Positions 24,216 to 36,254 of a stretch of DNA of 64,000 nucleotides are shown piece after piece. The stretch is taken from the NCBI GenBank assembly GCA_007570785.1, contig ML660774.1:11314476-11378475 (forward strand). The letters are read 5' to 3'. Position 1 is the first letter of the stretch; each line of letters opens with the position of its first letter. Origin of the DNA: Antilocapra americana (taxonomy: Eukaryota > Chordata > Mammalia > Artiodactyla > Antilocapridae). The translations under genes were made by a program, and so were the position numbers. The notes under the pieces were generated by a model. That model was not told where the DNA came from, ran no database searches, and saw nothing but the letters and a program-made list of their open reading frames with translations.

Positions 24216-25639
24216 AGGGGTCAAGGTGATGGAGAGAAGGATCAGTCTCACTCGCCTTCAGCCCCGTCGTCATTGCTGAATGGCAAATGGGTATTGTGTC
24301 ACCTGCCAATACCGGTCAGTTGGTGAAAATCACCTGGACAGCAGTGAGCTGCTTCCAGATTCAGAGCAAACCCAGCATGGGTTTGACCACTGATGCCTGC
24401 CTGAGGTGAGGAAGCGGGGGAAAGGCAGGTGGTCCCTACGTTGGCCCCGTGTTACAGCACATGCTCGGCACTTAAGCACATCTGAATGGACGATTGAATT
24501 AGAAAATACTATCATCCAGACTGGTGTTTTGTCTTCATGCTTTTCTGGACTATGTCTGGGACCTTCCTGTTAGTAGAGGGTTGGGTGACTTTGTGTTTGG
24601 AATTTGAGAGCTTGGAGGTAAGTCGTGATTTGATTCGAAGCCAAGTGGGCAGAGGATCTGGCGCAGTGGGAAGTGTTAAGCTGATTCATTGAAAGTTCGG
24701 AAAACAAGCAGAAGGTTGGCTCCGTGTGTATATACATGTTTTTTAAACAAAAAGAAAAACTAATGTGGAGCAGGCGCTAGAGCGTGGTGTGAAGTGTTAC
24801 GTTTGCAAATAACAGTTTGGAACAGTGGAAGCCTTTCTCTAGCAGGGAAATCTTTTTCCTTGTGCTTGGACTTCTCTGAGAATCTCTTCATTTTCTCTGT
24901 AGACTTGGTCATCTCTGTCATTTCACTTGAACCACGTTCTGCGTGTGGGGAAATGAAGGATTCATGAGCATCTGTTACTCTGGCATAATCAGGGCAGCTA
25001 AGGCCAGGGCTGACAGCAGCATGGGGGCAGTTCTCAAACGGTGTGTAGTAGACCTGGCTGAGACATAGGCAGCCACTTGTGGGGCCTCACACATTGAGTC
25101 TACAAACCAGCCGTCTCGGAGTGACTGTGTCTCCTGGAGCACCATGTGCAGAATTCCCAGTGGGTGCTCGGCCTCAGAAGGACCCCGCACCCGTTAGTGG
25201 GGGTCCCGAGGCACCGTCTGCACTCTCCTCACACTAGGGGTTCAGACCCTCTCTTGCCTAGAGAGGTGACACAATCCAGCCCAGCCGGGCAGTGGCCCAG
25301 TCGGGACCAGAACTCAGGTAGTGCCGGCTCCATTCCATTCCGCGACACCAAGGTGCTTCTGTCAAGCTGTTGGAACTTGTGCCGCTTAAGGGTTTATCAT
25401 TGGGACAGAATAACTCTAGATGAGAGGAAATGCAGACATTCTCAGCATACCCAGCCAGCTGCCCAGCTGAAATAGAAGGCATCGTGCCTTGTAATAAAGG
25501 TCATCCTTCCAGTTGGGGTTTACTGGAAAGCGACAGGCCAGCTTAGAGGAGAGCCTTAGAGAGCTGAAGGATGTGTAAGTGCCGGTCACAAGGTCAGCAC
25601 CTTAGTAACATGGGAGGGAATGAGGGGGCATGTAGTAGA
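24216..25639 (+). other. MTUS1 intron, no other feature
   Basis: Unique sequence; nothing recognised. Confidence 0.5.
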
Positions 25640-25855
25640 TGATGGAGTGTGTGTGTGTTTGTGTGAGTGGGTGCATCTGTGTGTTTATATGTGTCACATA
25701 AAAATGGAAGTGTGTGTTGTTGTGGAATAGGTGTAAATATGTGTGTATGTCACATAAAAATGGAAGTGTCGTGTGTTTATGCGAGTGTGTACATATGTGT
25801 GTATGTGTGTGTGTATGCTACATATAAGTGGAAGTGTGCGTGTGTGTGTGCTTGT
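25640..25855. repeat. TG-rich compound minisatellite
   Basis: Three irregular copies of a unit built of TG runs followed by a cacataaaaatggaagtgt-type block (blocks near 25694, 25750 and 25820). The third block is diverged (ctacatataagtggaagtg). Spacing is about 55-70 bp. Confidence 0.8.
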
Positions 25856-27431
25856 GCCCCAAGTCAAGCTCATTTTTATCCTGTAATATGAAATGTTGAC
25901 CCTCGCGTGTTAACACTGATGCGATCGCATACCAGCAAGACTGAGCCTCCAGGGCGGCAGCGAGACAGCTGGCCCCAGCGCCTCCTGTTCTGTGCATGAC
26001 CGAGATGGGAATATTGTCCCTTGTGAGAAAAGTCTTTGGCTTTCGTGCCAAATCCTTTTACCAAGTCCTTTGGAAACTGAAGGTCTTTATGTTCAAAGCT
26101 TAGAAATAAAACGTACGGATTTACTATCATATGAATTTATAATAGGTCTGTAAATTAAATTCAACTTTTCAAAATCTGAATAGGCAACTTATTTGCTGCT
26201 GAATATAGTTTTCAAAATGTGTCAAGAAAAGGCAGACTCGAATCCAGATTGTTGTAATATGTGGTTGATACCAATAACATCATTCAGTTTCCTTCATAGA
26301 TTTTGATTTAGCATAGGTGGAAGTGTTGATTGAAACCCAAAATCCATTTTATATGAAATTCTGAAAGACATGCTCTATGACACTTTGGTTCTGTTTCTTT
26401 AAGACTATGAAGTCACTCCCCATCAGTTCTTTGAAAAGTTATGTTGAATTTTGTAGTAGTCACGTCTTCAGTGCTTAACATTTATGTTAGTTCCCTGTGA
26501 GCTTTGGAAAACCCAAGTCTCCACGTTTTAGGGAAGAAGGGAGTTGGAAAGAAGGACAGGAAATTGACAGAAACTTGTCAGCAGGAGGGAAGACTATGTA
26601 GATTTGGTGTGGTATTAAGCATTACCTGGGCACAGGAAGATCAAACAGATGGCTCCCTGTAGGGGGGACTTGACGTTGATCAGGGCAGAGTGACTGCAAG
26701 TCTTCAGCAGGTTCAAATATGACATCCTTCAGGACTGAGGTAGGAGCTGGGACAGTTTAGCCTAATGAAAAGTCTTCAAATTTATAAATATTAGTAAATA
26801 GGGTTGACATCTCATCCCTTTCCAGAAAAGTGAGGTGAAGAAAGGGATCAAGATTGGTGATAAAGACATTTGTGATTGTAAGCATTAATAATTAGAATGG
26901 AATTGGATGGTTAGAATTGGGTGTTGAAAATTATTTTGAAACAAATGATAAAAAGTCCAGTCTGGGTTGGCAGAGGGGGAAATTAAGCCTGGAAACCAGG
27001 CTGTGAATGACCGCACCTCCAACTTTCCCTCTGGTAACATAAACATGCCAGTGGTTTGTATGTTTACCAAAGGGAGATAGATTAAAAAGGTTAACTTTTA
27101 TGGCAATAGAAAATGATAAAACTTTCTAAGTATTTTTCTTCTGATTTTTCCCCCCTTCCTGAGATGTGGAGAGAAAAGGGCAATGTGCTGTGTTTATACT
27201 CTTGAGCATTCTGTGTAACATGGTAACCTCTCAGCAAGAGCCAAGCAGTGCTGTTAAATTTTCTTGTGAGAGCCAAGCCCCTGGACAGTGTGCTTTTTCC
27301 GAGATTATTCAGTTCTCGAGAACTAAAAGGAAAATTTCAGACTGATAAGGACATGCTGATGCACCCCTCTTAGTTAGGTCACTGCCGCTGCTCTTCTCTC
27401 CATTTCTCTTACCACTTACTAAAATTGGAAG
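25856..27431 (+). other. MTUS1 intron, no other feature
   Basis: Unique AT-rich sequence; nothing recognised. Confidence 0.5.
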
Positions 27432-27442
27432 CAGCCTTTTTG

Positions 27443-27760
27443 ATATACATAATTTTATGTGTCATTTTTGGCTGCACTGGGTCTTCGTCCCTGCAGGGGC
27501 TTTCTCTCGTTGGGGTGAGTGGGCTCTACTGTTCAATTTTGGCTTCTCAGTGCAGTGGCTTCTCTTGTCAGGAGCACAGGCTTCGGGTGCGTGGGCCTTG
27601 GGAGTCGTGGCTCCCAGGCTCTGGAGCACAGGCTCAGCAGGGGTGACACACGGACTTAGTTGCTCTGCAGCATGTGGGATCCTCCTGGATCAGGGATCAA
27701 ACCTGTGACTCCTGCCTTGGCAGGTGGATTTTCACCACTGAGCCACCCAGGCAAGTCTCT
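27443..27760 (-). mobile_element. CHR-type SINE, long form
   Basis: A GC-rich tRNA-derived SINE of about 318 bp on the minus strand (ggctgcactgggtcttcgtc at the left, ccactgagccacccagg at the right). An imperfect duplication, cagcctttttg at 27432-27442 and cagctttttg at 27765-27774, probably marks the target site. Confidence 0.8.
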
Positions 27761-27774
27761 GAAACAGCTTTTTG

Positions 27775-28939
27775 TGTTCCTTTACATGCCAGTATAATTG
27801 TTTCCAAACCTTTCCTTTAAGGTTTTTGACTCTTAACGTGATTCTCAAATGTAGATACACTCAGCCATAAACAGTGTAGTAAGTGATGGGGGTGCTGGTT
27901 ATGTTCCTAAAGTTTCCATAGTCCTCTCAACCGTACCAGAGCCGGGAACACTGTTTCATAGGACCTCATTACGGCCCCAGTGCACCTTTACCAAAAATGC
28001 AGTGTGAAAATATATTCTCATTTTGAATTCAGAGCAGAGGAAACAGACCCTGCTCCTTTGTTTCACTTGCCTCTTCCCCTGCTCCTTACAAATCTTAAGG
28101 ATACAATAGAAGATTTGGGTTATTTTTTTCAATCCAATGGGAAGCTATAAATGTGAAGAGAAATTTCTCATTGAGGGAGAACCTACGTAAACATACAGCC
28201 TACACAGTTGTCTTATGAAACTGAAAGATACTTAGTTTTTCATCCAGGGCTCCAGTCACTATTGGGCAAAAGAAGAAATACAGGTAAGCAGGGCATCTGT
28301 TGAAGGCTTTGCCTACAGGTTTCTCTGTGGTTTCAGATTTTCATTTCGGTAGACAATCGAGTTTCAAATTATTGATTTTTTTTAAAGCTGTGTTCTCTAT
28401 TTCCAAGTGTCACTGTCTTTTGATAATGCCAAGGTTGCCTTGAGGGTCCCAGTGAAGACAGAGAAGCAAAATCAGAGACTAGCAAAATAGCAGACATCCT
28501 TTCCAGGACCCACTGACACATTAGACCTAGAGTAGTATTTGGTCACCTTCACTCCGACCTCTTCCTGGGAAACAGTGTAGGTCTGCTTCTGAGGGAGCCC
28601 CCTTTTGCTAGTTAACTATCACGGAGTCAGAATTATAGCACAGTCTAAGCACAGGTGGCTGGTCTCAAATTTGTTCCAAAAGTCCTTTCTTCAGTTCCTT
28701 TAGTGCCTGGGAACGTCTTCCCCTCCCCGAGTTAATTTCTGTGTGAGTGAGAGAGGAAAGGTTTCTGTGGAATACAAGAGATGCTTTTCTTATTTAGGTG
28801 GAATTCCATTTTCTGTTTCAACTCTGAGGCTTAGGCATCTTTGTTCTAGGGCAGATGTTGGAGTTTAACTTCTTGCTGCAGCAGAGAAGGGTCAGAATCT
28901 GACCTCATCTTCACAGCTACAGATGAGCTGGTGGATAAT
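27775..28939 (+). other. MTUS1 intron, no other feature
   Basis: Unique sequence; nothing recognised. Confidence 0.5.
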
Positions 28940-29000
28940 ACTCATCCCTCGGTACCATGGGAGATTGGTTCCAGAACCCCTGAGGATACCAAAACACCTC
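28940..29000 (+). mobile_element. Tigger/MER2-like DNA transposon end
   Basis: The phrase catccctcggtaccatggga, then gattggttccagaaccccтgaggatacc-like sequence, recalls the terminus of a Tigger-group element. Short and tentative; it ends about 270 bp before the exon at 29272. Confidence 0.4.
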
Positions 29001-29271
29001 CCAGTCTTCATGTGGATGAAGGCTGCCCTGGACCTGAGGCATGAACTTGGGCTGTACCAGGATGTGTGATCGCCCTGGTTACGTCTTAACCTGCATCCCT
29101 GCAAACAGGAACTACCTGTTGCCAGTCTTTGTATCCCAGCATCCAGTAACGACGGGCATGTGGGGTGGGTGCTTAGTGAGCACCTGCTAATTCAAGGGGG
29201 ACAGATAGGTCAGGGAAGATTCATACTGCGGTTATCAGTAAACTGAAATGTACTTTTCTATTCTATTCTAG

Positions 29272-29406
29272 CTGGTAATGCCGCTGTCATCAAATATGAG
29301 GAAAAACCTCCCAAACCAGCATTTCAAAATGGCTCCTCAGCATCCTTATATTTGAAGCCCTTGGTACCCAGAGGTCGTGCACACTTTCTGAAAACACCTC
29401 CAAGAG
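29272..29406 (+). CDS. MTUS1: MTUS1 internal coding exon
   Basis: This 135-bp exon (45 codons) encodes a segment just before the coiled-coil half of the protein. It reads GNAAVIKYEEKPPKPAFQNG, then SLYLKPLVPRGRAHFLKTPP. The acceptor is ttctattctag before 29272 and the donor is AG|GTATGG at 29407. It is phase 1 at both ends: its first two bases (CT) complete Ser with the T left by exon 20630, and its last base (G) begins the next exon's first codon. The text closely matches remembered human MTUS1. The region is proline- and lysine-rich and probably disordered, with no enzymatic motif. Confidence 0.92.
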
Positions 29407-29856
29407 GTATGGGACCTCCCAGTGAAGAGAAGAGGAAGACAAGGCTTTTCAGATCCTTGGCTCATAGGAGGTTAAAAATATTGACAGATTCTTGGTATTT
29501 TTATTTACAAAAAGTCTGAGAAGTTAAGACATAACAGATTTTACACTGAGGGAGCTCTTGTTCTGAGAGTCTGTTGGTTCTATAGCTAAAACTTGATACA
29601 CAGAAATCAGCAGACAGAGCAAAGGTAAAAGGCGTTAAGAAATACAACTTCTTGAGGTAAATTATGTGAAAGTGGCAATCTATAGGAGTGGCATAGAAAT
29701 GCATGGTTTACTTCATACTTTGGGTCCAATCATATTATCCTCACCCCTACCCACCACCACCCCTTTCTTTATCTCTTCTCTGAATCACTCACTTTGTAAT
29801 TGTTGCAGCTCTGAAGGTTAATCTTCAGGTTTACAACATGAGTGGTATATACTTAT
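29407..29856 (+). other. MTUS1 intron, no other feature
   Basis: First part of the 2482-bp intron between exons 29272-29406 and 31889-31927. Confidence 0.6.
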
Positions 29857-30050
29857 GGGGTCCCCAGCCTCTGGAATCTAATGTCTGATGATCTGAGGTG
29901 GAGCTGATGTAATAATGATAGAAATAAAGTGACAATAAATGTAATGCACTCGAATCATCTCCAAACTGTCCCCCTGCCACGCTGCTCCTAGGTCTAGGGA
30001 AAACTTGTCTTCCATGAAACCAGTCCCTGGTGCCAGAAATGTTGGGGGAC
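29857..30050 (-). mobile_element. Non-autonomous DNA transposon with inverted ends
   Basis: The left end (ggggtccccagcctctgg) and the reverse of the right end (gtcccccaacatttctgg) form imperfect terminal inverted repeats about 190 bp apart. The inside contains a reversed accagggactggtttcatgg, a common mammalian MITE-like element. The exact family was not recalled. Confidence 0.55.
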
Positions 30051-30682
30051 ATTTATATGGAATGTTCTCCTGCAGCTTTATCACGGTGGCGTTGAAGCAC
30101 ATTAACAGTTATTCAGTGAACTGAAAGACTGTTTAGCTGAAAGAAGAATTGTGAAAGAGAAGCTTGAGCTGTCCTATGTGAGGCATATTTATATTAGAGA
30201 GATTAAAAAACACAGAAAGGTACACAGTCCTCCTTCATCCCATCAACCACAAATAACTTGCATTTCTTCTTTTTCGTTTCTTTTGCATGTATAACCATTT
30301 TCCTTTTGGTTTCAAGAAAACTCAGAGCATAGTATGTACCCTCTCTTGTGCCGTGCTTCTCATTATTAATTTAGTAGTATGTCACGAGAGCATCTTCATT
30401 TTAAATGACTATGAAATCGTCTCCTGTTTTCTAATTCCATGGTTCCTGGACACAATTCTGACTTTCACTATGAAACCTTTATACTGGGATGAACATCTTT
30501 GAAGGTGAACATTGTTCATTGCTTCAGATTCTAGTTACATCCATGAGGTTTCCCTACAAGAGGGTTCACTGAGTTAAACTGTATGAATCTTTAGGAACTT
30601 ATTATTATGTCATTAAATAACTTTCCAGAAAGGTGTTAATCTCTCAAAGCAGTGTGTCTGTTGCTCTGCGTCCTTCTCAACG
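30051..30682 (+). other. MTUS1 intron, no other feature
   Basis: AT-rich unique sequence; nothing recognised. Confidence 0.5.
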
Positions 30683-30683
30683 C

Positions 30684-30743
<60 letters not shown>
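30683..30743. repeat. Compound (TG)n(AG)n microsatellite
   Basis: (GT)12 at 30683-30706 runs directly into an AG tract to 30743 with one AAAG interruption. It lies in the intron between exons 29272-29406 and 31889-31927. Confidence 0.95.
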
Positions 30744-31384
30744 TGTATGTGCGTGAAAGTTCCTGTGGTAACTTGAGGCTGATTACCTATTAGTATTTAC
30801 CAATACTTTTTATTTTCTACTGAATTCAAGAGAGAATAGGTACAGATACTGGCAGAAAGATTCTTCCAAGTGCCAGCTGGTTCTCATCTGTCCAAAGTCT
30901 TAAATAAACTTCTGAGGCATCAAATGACCCCCTGTTGGCATGACATCAGTTTATGAATCTGTGCTTTTTATTGATGGATGAGAAAGCCCCATGATCTGCA
31001 CATACACTGGTACCTGGAAAGAAAATATCTAACTTTGAGACTAAGCTCACTTGCAGAGTTAGAATAGCTTGATTCCTTGGATACCTTTCTAGAACAGAGA
31101 ACCTCAGTATTCTAAAATGCCCTTTTATTGAATTTATGAGCTTCTGTATCACAGAGGTTTTACTTGAGTGGAAATCAATGCCTTCCATTCACAACAGCCA
31201 CATATTTTAAGAGATTATCGTCTCTGTAAAATTCCACGGATAGAATGTGGCAACTGTTCTGACTGATCTGCTGGTGCTTTGCCCTAGAAACGACTCTGTC
31301 ATGTCAGGAAGACGTGCTCATAATCTCCTTGTGACTGACTTTTGTAGCTCTGTGCCTGTCACCGCTCCTGGTTGTATTTGTTTT
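30744..31384 (+). other. MTUS1 intron, no other feature
   Basis: Unique sequence; nothing recognised. Confidence 0.5.
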
Positions 31385-31470
31385 TCAGCTTTATGGGTGT
31401 ATAATTGACAATGAAAATTACAATAAATTTGATTTAATGCATATATACATTGTGAAAGAATTCCCCTGCT
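31385..31470 (-). mobile_element. Old L1 3'-end fragment
   Basis: The segment ctttatgggtgtataattga, then gcatatatacattgtgaaag, is the reverse of an L1 3' UTR. Confidence 0.6.
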
Positions 31471-31888
31471 TACAATTTTATATCATATCCATTTGAAGGA
31501 AAAGCCTAAGTATATTGTTTCCTTCATAGCTGAATAGCAGTACAACTGGGTTTAATACTTGACAGTTTCAGAAATCACACCCTTTCTTTCATAAAGTCTG
31601 GCCCTTTTTCTGCTCTGTAAGTGGTAGAATAGCATAAAATGTGTAAGACACATGTAAATTCAGTACTGTTAAATTTGAATTTCAGCAGTTCTTGAATTGA
31701 AAAACACTGTGGTTTGTCCTAACATATTTAATCGGTGACAATGAATTATATCACCATTAAACCACCATTTTGATCTTATTTGGAATTTCTTTTTATACTT
31801 AGGAGGGGGAACTTTATTTGTAAAATGGATTATTCTGTGATATTTCCTGTAAAATGTGTATCTTACAAATATTTCTCTTATATTTTAG
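31471..31888 (+). other. MTUS1 intron and acceptor
   Basis: AT-rich intron ending in the T-rich acceptor ctcttatattttag before 31889. Confidence 0.6.
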
Positions 31889-31927
31889 ATCCTTCGAGAA
31901 AAAGTCTGTTTACAGCCTTGAATACAG
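31889..31927 (+). CDS. MTUS1: MTUS1 39-bp coding exon
   Basis: A very short exon (13 codons) reading DPSRKSLFTALNT, where the first codon is split with the preceding exon (G|AT). The acceptor is atattttag and the donor is the strong AG|GTAAGT at 31928. It leaves one base (G), the same phase as the ATIP1 exon ending at 47274, so either can precede the shared downstream exon. Remembered human MTUS1 has the closely similar PSRK-LFTALN text at this place, just before the part common to all forms. Confidence 0.9.
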
Positions 31928-33207
31928 GTAAGTGACCATTTTAAATACAGATAGAGGAAAAGAATCATTTTGTAGAGTTACATTATCAATTATTTAAGTG
32001 TATTCACAGTAATTTTTCACTAGTTGCTTATAAATATAATTTTAGTTTTGTGGCATAAACATAACTGCTTGTGACGTTGGCTGGCATAGGGTTGAAACTT
32101 GGTGAGCGTGGTTGCTAAGCCATCTGAGGCAGAAGGATGCTTTATTAATCACAGATAATTTGCTTTTTTAAGTAATGATTTTTTTTCAAATGTGGAGCAT
32201 ATTTATTACTCACCATGTGGAGATGTGGAGAATATACTTTTTCTAAGAAATACTCTATTATAAAATGGATAGTCTTTAACTGTTAAATAATCTTGTGACC
32301 AGGTTTAGTAGTTCAAGCCCTTAACATTTTTCTTTTCCTTTTCACACTTCTATTGAACAAACGCACACCTATCTCTTTAAGACTATCTCTGAACCTTTGA
32401 ACATCAACTGGGAATTAAAAGACTTGGCCTCTTGAAGCCAAAGAAGATTTTATAAAGTGTACTCACTACAGTGTCTGTGTTTTATCTATAGCTGGTTAGG
32501 TCCCTATCCACTACTTAAATTCTCCTGCTTAATACGTGGTTATAAGACAGTTTTATGGCTTCTGAGTCCATTGAGGATTACAGCAGCAAATCAAACGGCA
32601 GAGGCAGAAGGCTATTACCGTGACATACTGATGACAGATTATCATGCTTCATGATAGCACTGGGAGCTAAGGATATAAAGGGGAGCCCCAAATGAGTAAG
32701 GCTTTGTCTTCAGGAAGGTTCCAGGAAAGTTGAAGGATTGCACAAATAAATATACAATCACAACTGCAATAAATTTTAGGAAGGTGCATTGCTGGTTCCT
32801 AGTTAAAGGCTATGATGTAGTGAGGAAAGCCTGGATAGGAGGTATAAATTTGTGGACACCCCTCACCCCAACCCCCTGTGTACAGATAGTATACTAAAGA
32901 AAATGGGATGAATAACCTTACGTATGGAATAACTTGATGCTCCTGAGGCGTGCTTGGTTTCCTCAGCTTAGTCAGGCAGACAAGTTACAGGCTTACCTGT
33001 TATAGGCTCTCGCTTACTATAGAGCTAGAGAGGACCCAGCCATGCAGAGCAGTTTAAATTGTAAAGGCTTCCAAGAGCCGAGTTTGAACATACATATTTA
33101 CCAAATAAATTTTTAAAGGCCAAAGGAAACTCTTCTGTGTACAATGAGATTTTTATTTTCTTTCATTTTAAATTTCCAGCATATCCTAGTATTTAGGAGA
33201 TAAAATA
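31928..33207 (+). other. MTUS1 intron, no other feature
   Basis: Start of the long intron after the 39-bp exon. No further exon was seen before 47154. Confidence 0.55.
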
Positions 33208-33252
33208 TTGCAGGTGGATTCTTTACCACCTGAGCCACCAGGGAAGCCCAAC
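33208..33252 (-). mobile_element. Bov-tA head fragment
   Basis: Only the tRNA-like head complement is present (gcaggtggattctttaccac, then ctgagccaccagggaagccc). About 45 bp remain. Confidence 0.7.
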
Positions 33253-33411
33253 ACACTACAGAATGACTACATGTTAAATCAGATAACTTTTCTCTGAAAG
33301 CTAGGTGATAATTCTGAGTTTAACTGGGAAACTTCCCAAGTGTCTTCCAAAGTGGCTGCACTGTTTTACATTTTCATGAGCTTTTCCACATCCTGGTCAG
33401 CACTAGATTTT

Positions 33412-33645
33412 GTTTTTAACTCATTTTTATCGGACTGCAGTTGATTCATAATGCTCTGTTAATTTCTGCTGTACAGCAAAGTGATTCTGTTATACATATG
33501 TCCACTCTGTTTTAGGTTCTGTTCCCATATAGGTGATTAATGAGCACTGAGTAGGGTTCCCTGTGCTATACAGGAGGAATAAGTTATCTCTTTCATATAC
33601 AGTAGTGTGAATGCTTGTTTTTGTCTGCCTTTTATTTTTATTTTT
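33412..33645 (-). mobile_element. Younger L1 3' end nested in old L1
   Basis: The segment atcggactgcagttgattca, then tgctgtacagcaaagtgatt and tgtgctatacaggaggaa, is a reversed artiodactyl L1 3' UTR. Confidence 0.7.
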
Positions 33646-33678
33646 ATTATAGCCAGTGGGTCTAGTCTAGATCTAGTG

Positions 33679-33879
33679 TTAGTTGCTCAATTGTATCCGA
33701 CCATTTGCAACCCCATGGACTGTCCCCCATCAGGATCCTGTCCATGGGATTCTCCAGATAAGAATACTGAAGTGTGTTGCCATTTCCTCCTCCAGGGGAA
33801 TCTTCCCAACCCAGGGATTGAACCCGGGTCTCCTGCATTGCACTCAGATTCCTTACGTCTGAGACACCAGGGAAGCCCT
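33679..33879 (-). mobile_element. Bov-tA SINE nested in old L1
   Basis: A full-length minus-strand Bov-tA flanked by the perfect 9-bp duplication gatctagtg at 33670-33678 and 33880-33888. Confidence 0.92.
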
Positions 33880-34154
33880 GATCTAGTGGGTATGAACTGG
33901 TATCTCATTGTGGTTTCAATTTGCATTTCCCTGATGGCTACTCAGATGTTGAGCATCTTTCAGGACCTTATGAGCCATTCACGTATCTTCTTTGGGGAAA
34001 CACTTATTCAAGTCCTTTGCCCATTTTAAAATTATTTGTATTATTATTATTGAGGTGTAGGAGTTCTTTGTATATTCTGAATATTAGACTCTTATCAGAC
34101 AGATGATTTGCAAATAATTTTCTCCCATTCTGTAGATTGTGTTTTCATTTTCTT

Positions 34155-34297
34155 TCTTTTTTTTTTAATATTTATTTGACTATGCTAGGACTTAGTTATG
34201 ATGTGTGGGAACCAGGTCTCTGTCTAGGAATTAAACCTGGAGCCCCTGTGTTAGGAGTATAGAATCTTAACCACTGTACCACCAGGATGTCCCTGTC
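34155..34297 (-). mobile_element. CHR-type SINE nested in old L1
   Basis: A short-form tRNA SINE on the minus strand. The perfect 13-bp duplication ttttcattttctt at 34142-34154 and 34298-34310 fixes its ends. Confidence 0.9.
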
Positions 34298-34695
34298 TTT
34301 TCATTTTCTTGATAACACCCTTTGAGGCACATTTTTAATTTTCGCGAGATCCAGTTTATCTGCTTTTCTTCTTATATTGCTTATCCATTTGGTATTATGT
34401 CTAAGAAGCCATTGCTTGTACAAGGTCATGAAGACCAATGCCCATGTTTTCTTCTGAGCGTTTTATACTTTCAGCTCCTATGCTTAGGTCTTTGATGCAG
34501 TTTTGAGTTAATTTCTGTATACGATATGAAGTAGGGGGATCCAACTTAATTCTTTTGCATGTAGATTTCCAGCTGTCCCAGCACCATTTGTGGAAAACAC
34601 TGCTCTTTCCTCCACTGAACTATCTTGGCACCTTTGTTGAAAACAGTTGGATATGAACACGAGAATTTGTTTCTGGTCTCTCTAGCCTATCCCTG

Positions 34696-34883
34696 TAGGC
34701 TTCCCTGGTGGCCCCGATGGCAAAGAGTCTGCCTACAATGCTGGAGACCCAGGTTTGATCCCTGGGTTGGGAAGATCCCTTGGACGAGGGCATGGCAACC
34801 CACTCCGGTATTCTTGTCCTGGAGAATCCCCATGGACAGAGGAGCCTGACAGGCTATAGTCCATGGCGGGTGGGGTCGCGCAT
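34696..34883 (+). mobile_element. Bov-tA SINE nested in old L1
   Basis: Plus-strand Bov-tA starting aggcttccctggtggcc. The body ends near ggggtcgcgcatag, shorter than consensus. Confidence 0.85.
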
Positions 34884-35416
34884 AGATCTACGTGTCGATC
34901 CTCGTCAGTACCATGTTGTCTTGATTACTGTGGTGTGATAAGTTCTGAAATCAGAAAGTGTGCATCCTTCAACTTGTCCTTTTTTCAAGATTGTCTTGAC
35001 TGTTCTGAGTGTCTCGAATTTCCATGTGAACATTAGTGTCAGCCTGTCAGTTTCAGGAAAGAAGTTGGTTAGGATTTGGATAGAGATCGCATCGAGTTTG
35101 CAGATGCATTTCTGGAGCATTGGCTGTCTTTACAACGTTCAGTGTTTTGATTCATGAATATGGGACGGCTCCCCCTTTTAGTTAGGTCTCCTTTCATTTC
35201 TTTCAACAACTTTCTGGTAGTTTTCAAATTACAAGTTTTGCAATACTTCTTTTGGGAAGTATTTGTTGTGTGACATCTCTGTGCCTTGGGAGCTGCTATG
35301 GATACTGGTCACAGGGAAGGAACTAGTTCAACGAGTCTAGTATGCCTACTCTATGCAGCCTTTCTAAAGGCAGTCTTAATTTACGTCTCATGTCAGTGAT
35401 TACATAAAGTATTGTA

Positions 35417-35750
35417 GGGCTTCCCCGGCGGCTCAGTGGTACAGAACCTGCCTGTCAGTGTGGGAGCTGCGGGTTTGATCCTTTGGTCGGAGAGATCCCA
35501 CGTGCCACGGAGCACCTAAGCCTGTGTGCCGCAGCTAGCGAGCCTGTGCTCCGGGAGCCGCCGCTCCGGCGTCCGTGCACCACCAGTCCCGACGCCCGGC
35601 GCTCTAGCGCCTGTGCTCCACAAGAGGAGCCTCCGCAGTGAGAAGCCCACACACCACAACCAGAGACTAGCCCCTGTGACCCACAACTAGAGAAAAGCGC
35701 TCACAGCACTGAAGACCCAGCACAGCCAAAAACAAATAAAAATGTAAACG
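35417..35750 (+). mobile_element. CHR-type SINE, long form
   Basis: Plus-strand tRNA-derived SINE of about 330 bp, from gggcttccccggcggctcag to cacagccaaaaacaaataaa. It keeps many CpGs. The 6-bp repeat attgta at 35411-35416 and 35751-35756 may be the target site. Confidence 0.85.
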
Positions 35751-35756
35751 ATTGTA

Positions 35757-36242
35757 AAGGATATTTGTTTTCGTAGGCGTAGCAATAAAAAAAGAAAAAA
35801 CCCTCCAGTATATATCTCCTTTCTACATGCGGAAAAACTATTAGCGTTAGGCATTGTCCCTTGTCACGTTGTGGGACTATTGTGATGTCTTGTTTCCAAA
35901 TCCTGTCACTGACAGTGTAACAGTGACCCTTGATAGGAAAGGTGATCACAATGGCAGATGAACGGGTGACTGAGAAAAGAAATGGACAGTATAGATCACG
36001 CCATGGTTTTGTCTGGCAAAGCCTCTAAACCATTAGAGGCTTAGAAATAGGGCATAGGACAGAGTTCGAGAATGCCTGCCTTCAGTTAACCCTTCTCTAA
36101 TAATTGCAGTGGGAGGAGCTGTATTGTAAGGGGTCAACATTGTGATTTAATCTAGATTTTGAGTAGGAACACGTATTTTCCCAAAGTCATAAACTTGTCT
36201 TTTCCAGGCTTCTCTGTTGATGGTTAGTGACTATCATTATTT
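35757..36242 (+). other. MTUS1 intron, no other feature
   Basis: Unique sequence; nothing recognised. Confidence 0.5.
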
Positions 36243-36254
36243 AAAACTGACCGA

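Larger units (their letters stand above)
33330..35240 (-). mobile_element. Old L1, about 1.2 kb net, with four nested insertions
   Basis: A minus-strand mammalian L1 ORF2/3' region runs from 33330 to about 35240 (ttccaaagtggctgcactg at the left; tctcattgtggtttcaattt and tgtcccagcaccatttgtgg inside; tcagtaccatgttgtcttga near the right). It is split by a younger L1 3' end (~33412-33645), Bov-tA copies at 33679 and 34696, and a CHR SINE at 34155. No intact frame. Confidence 0.82.
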
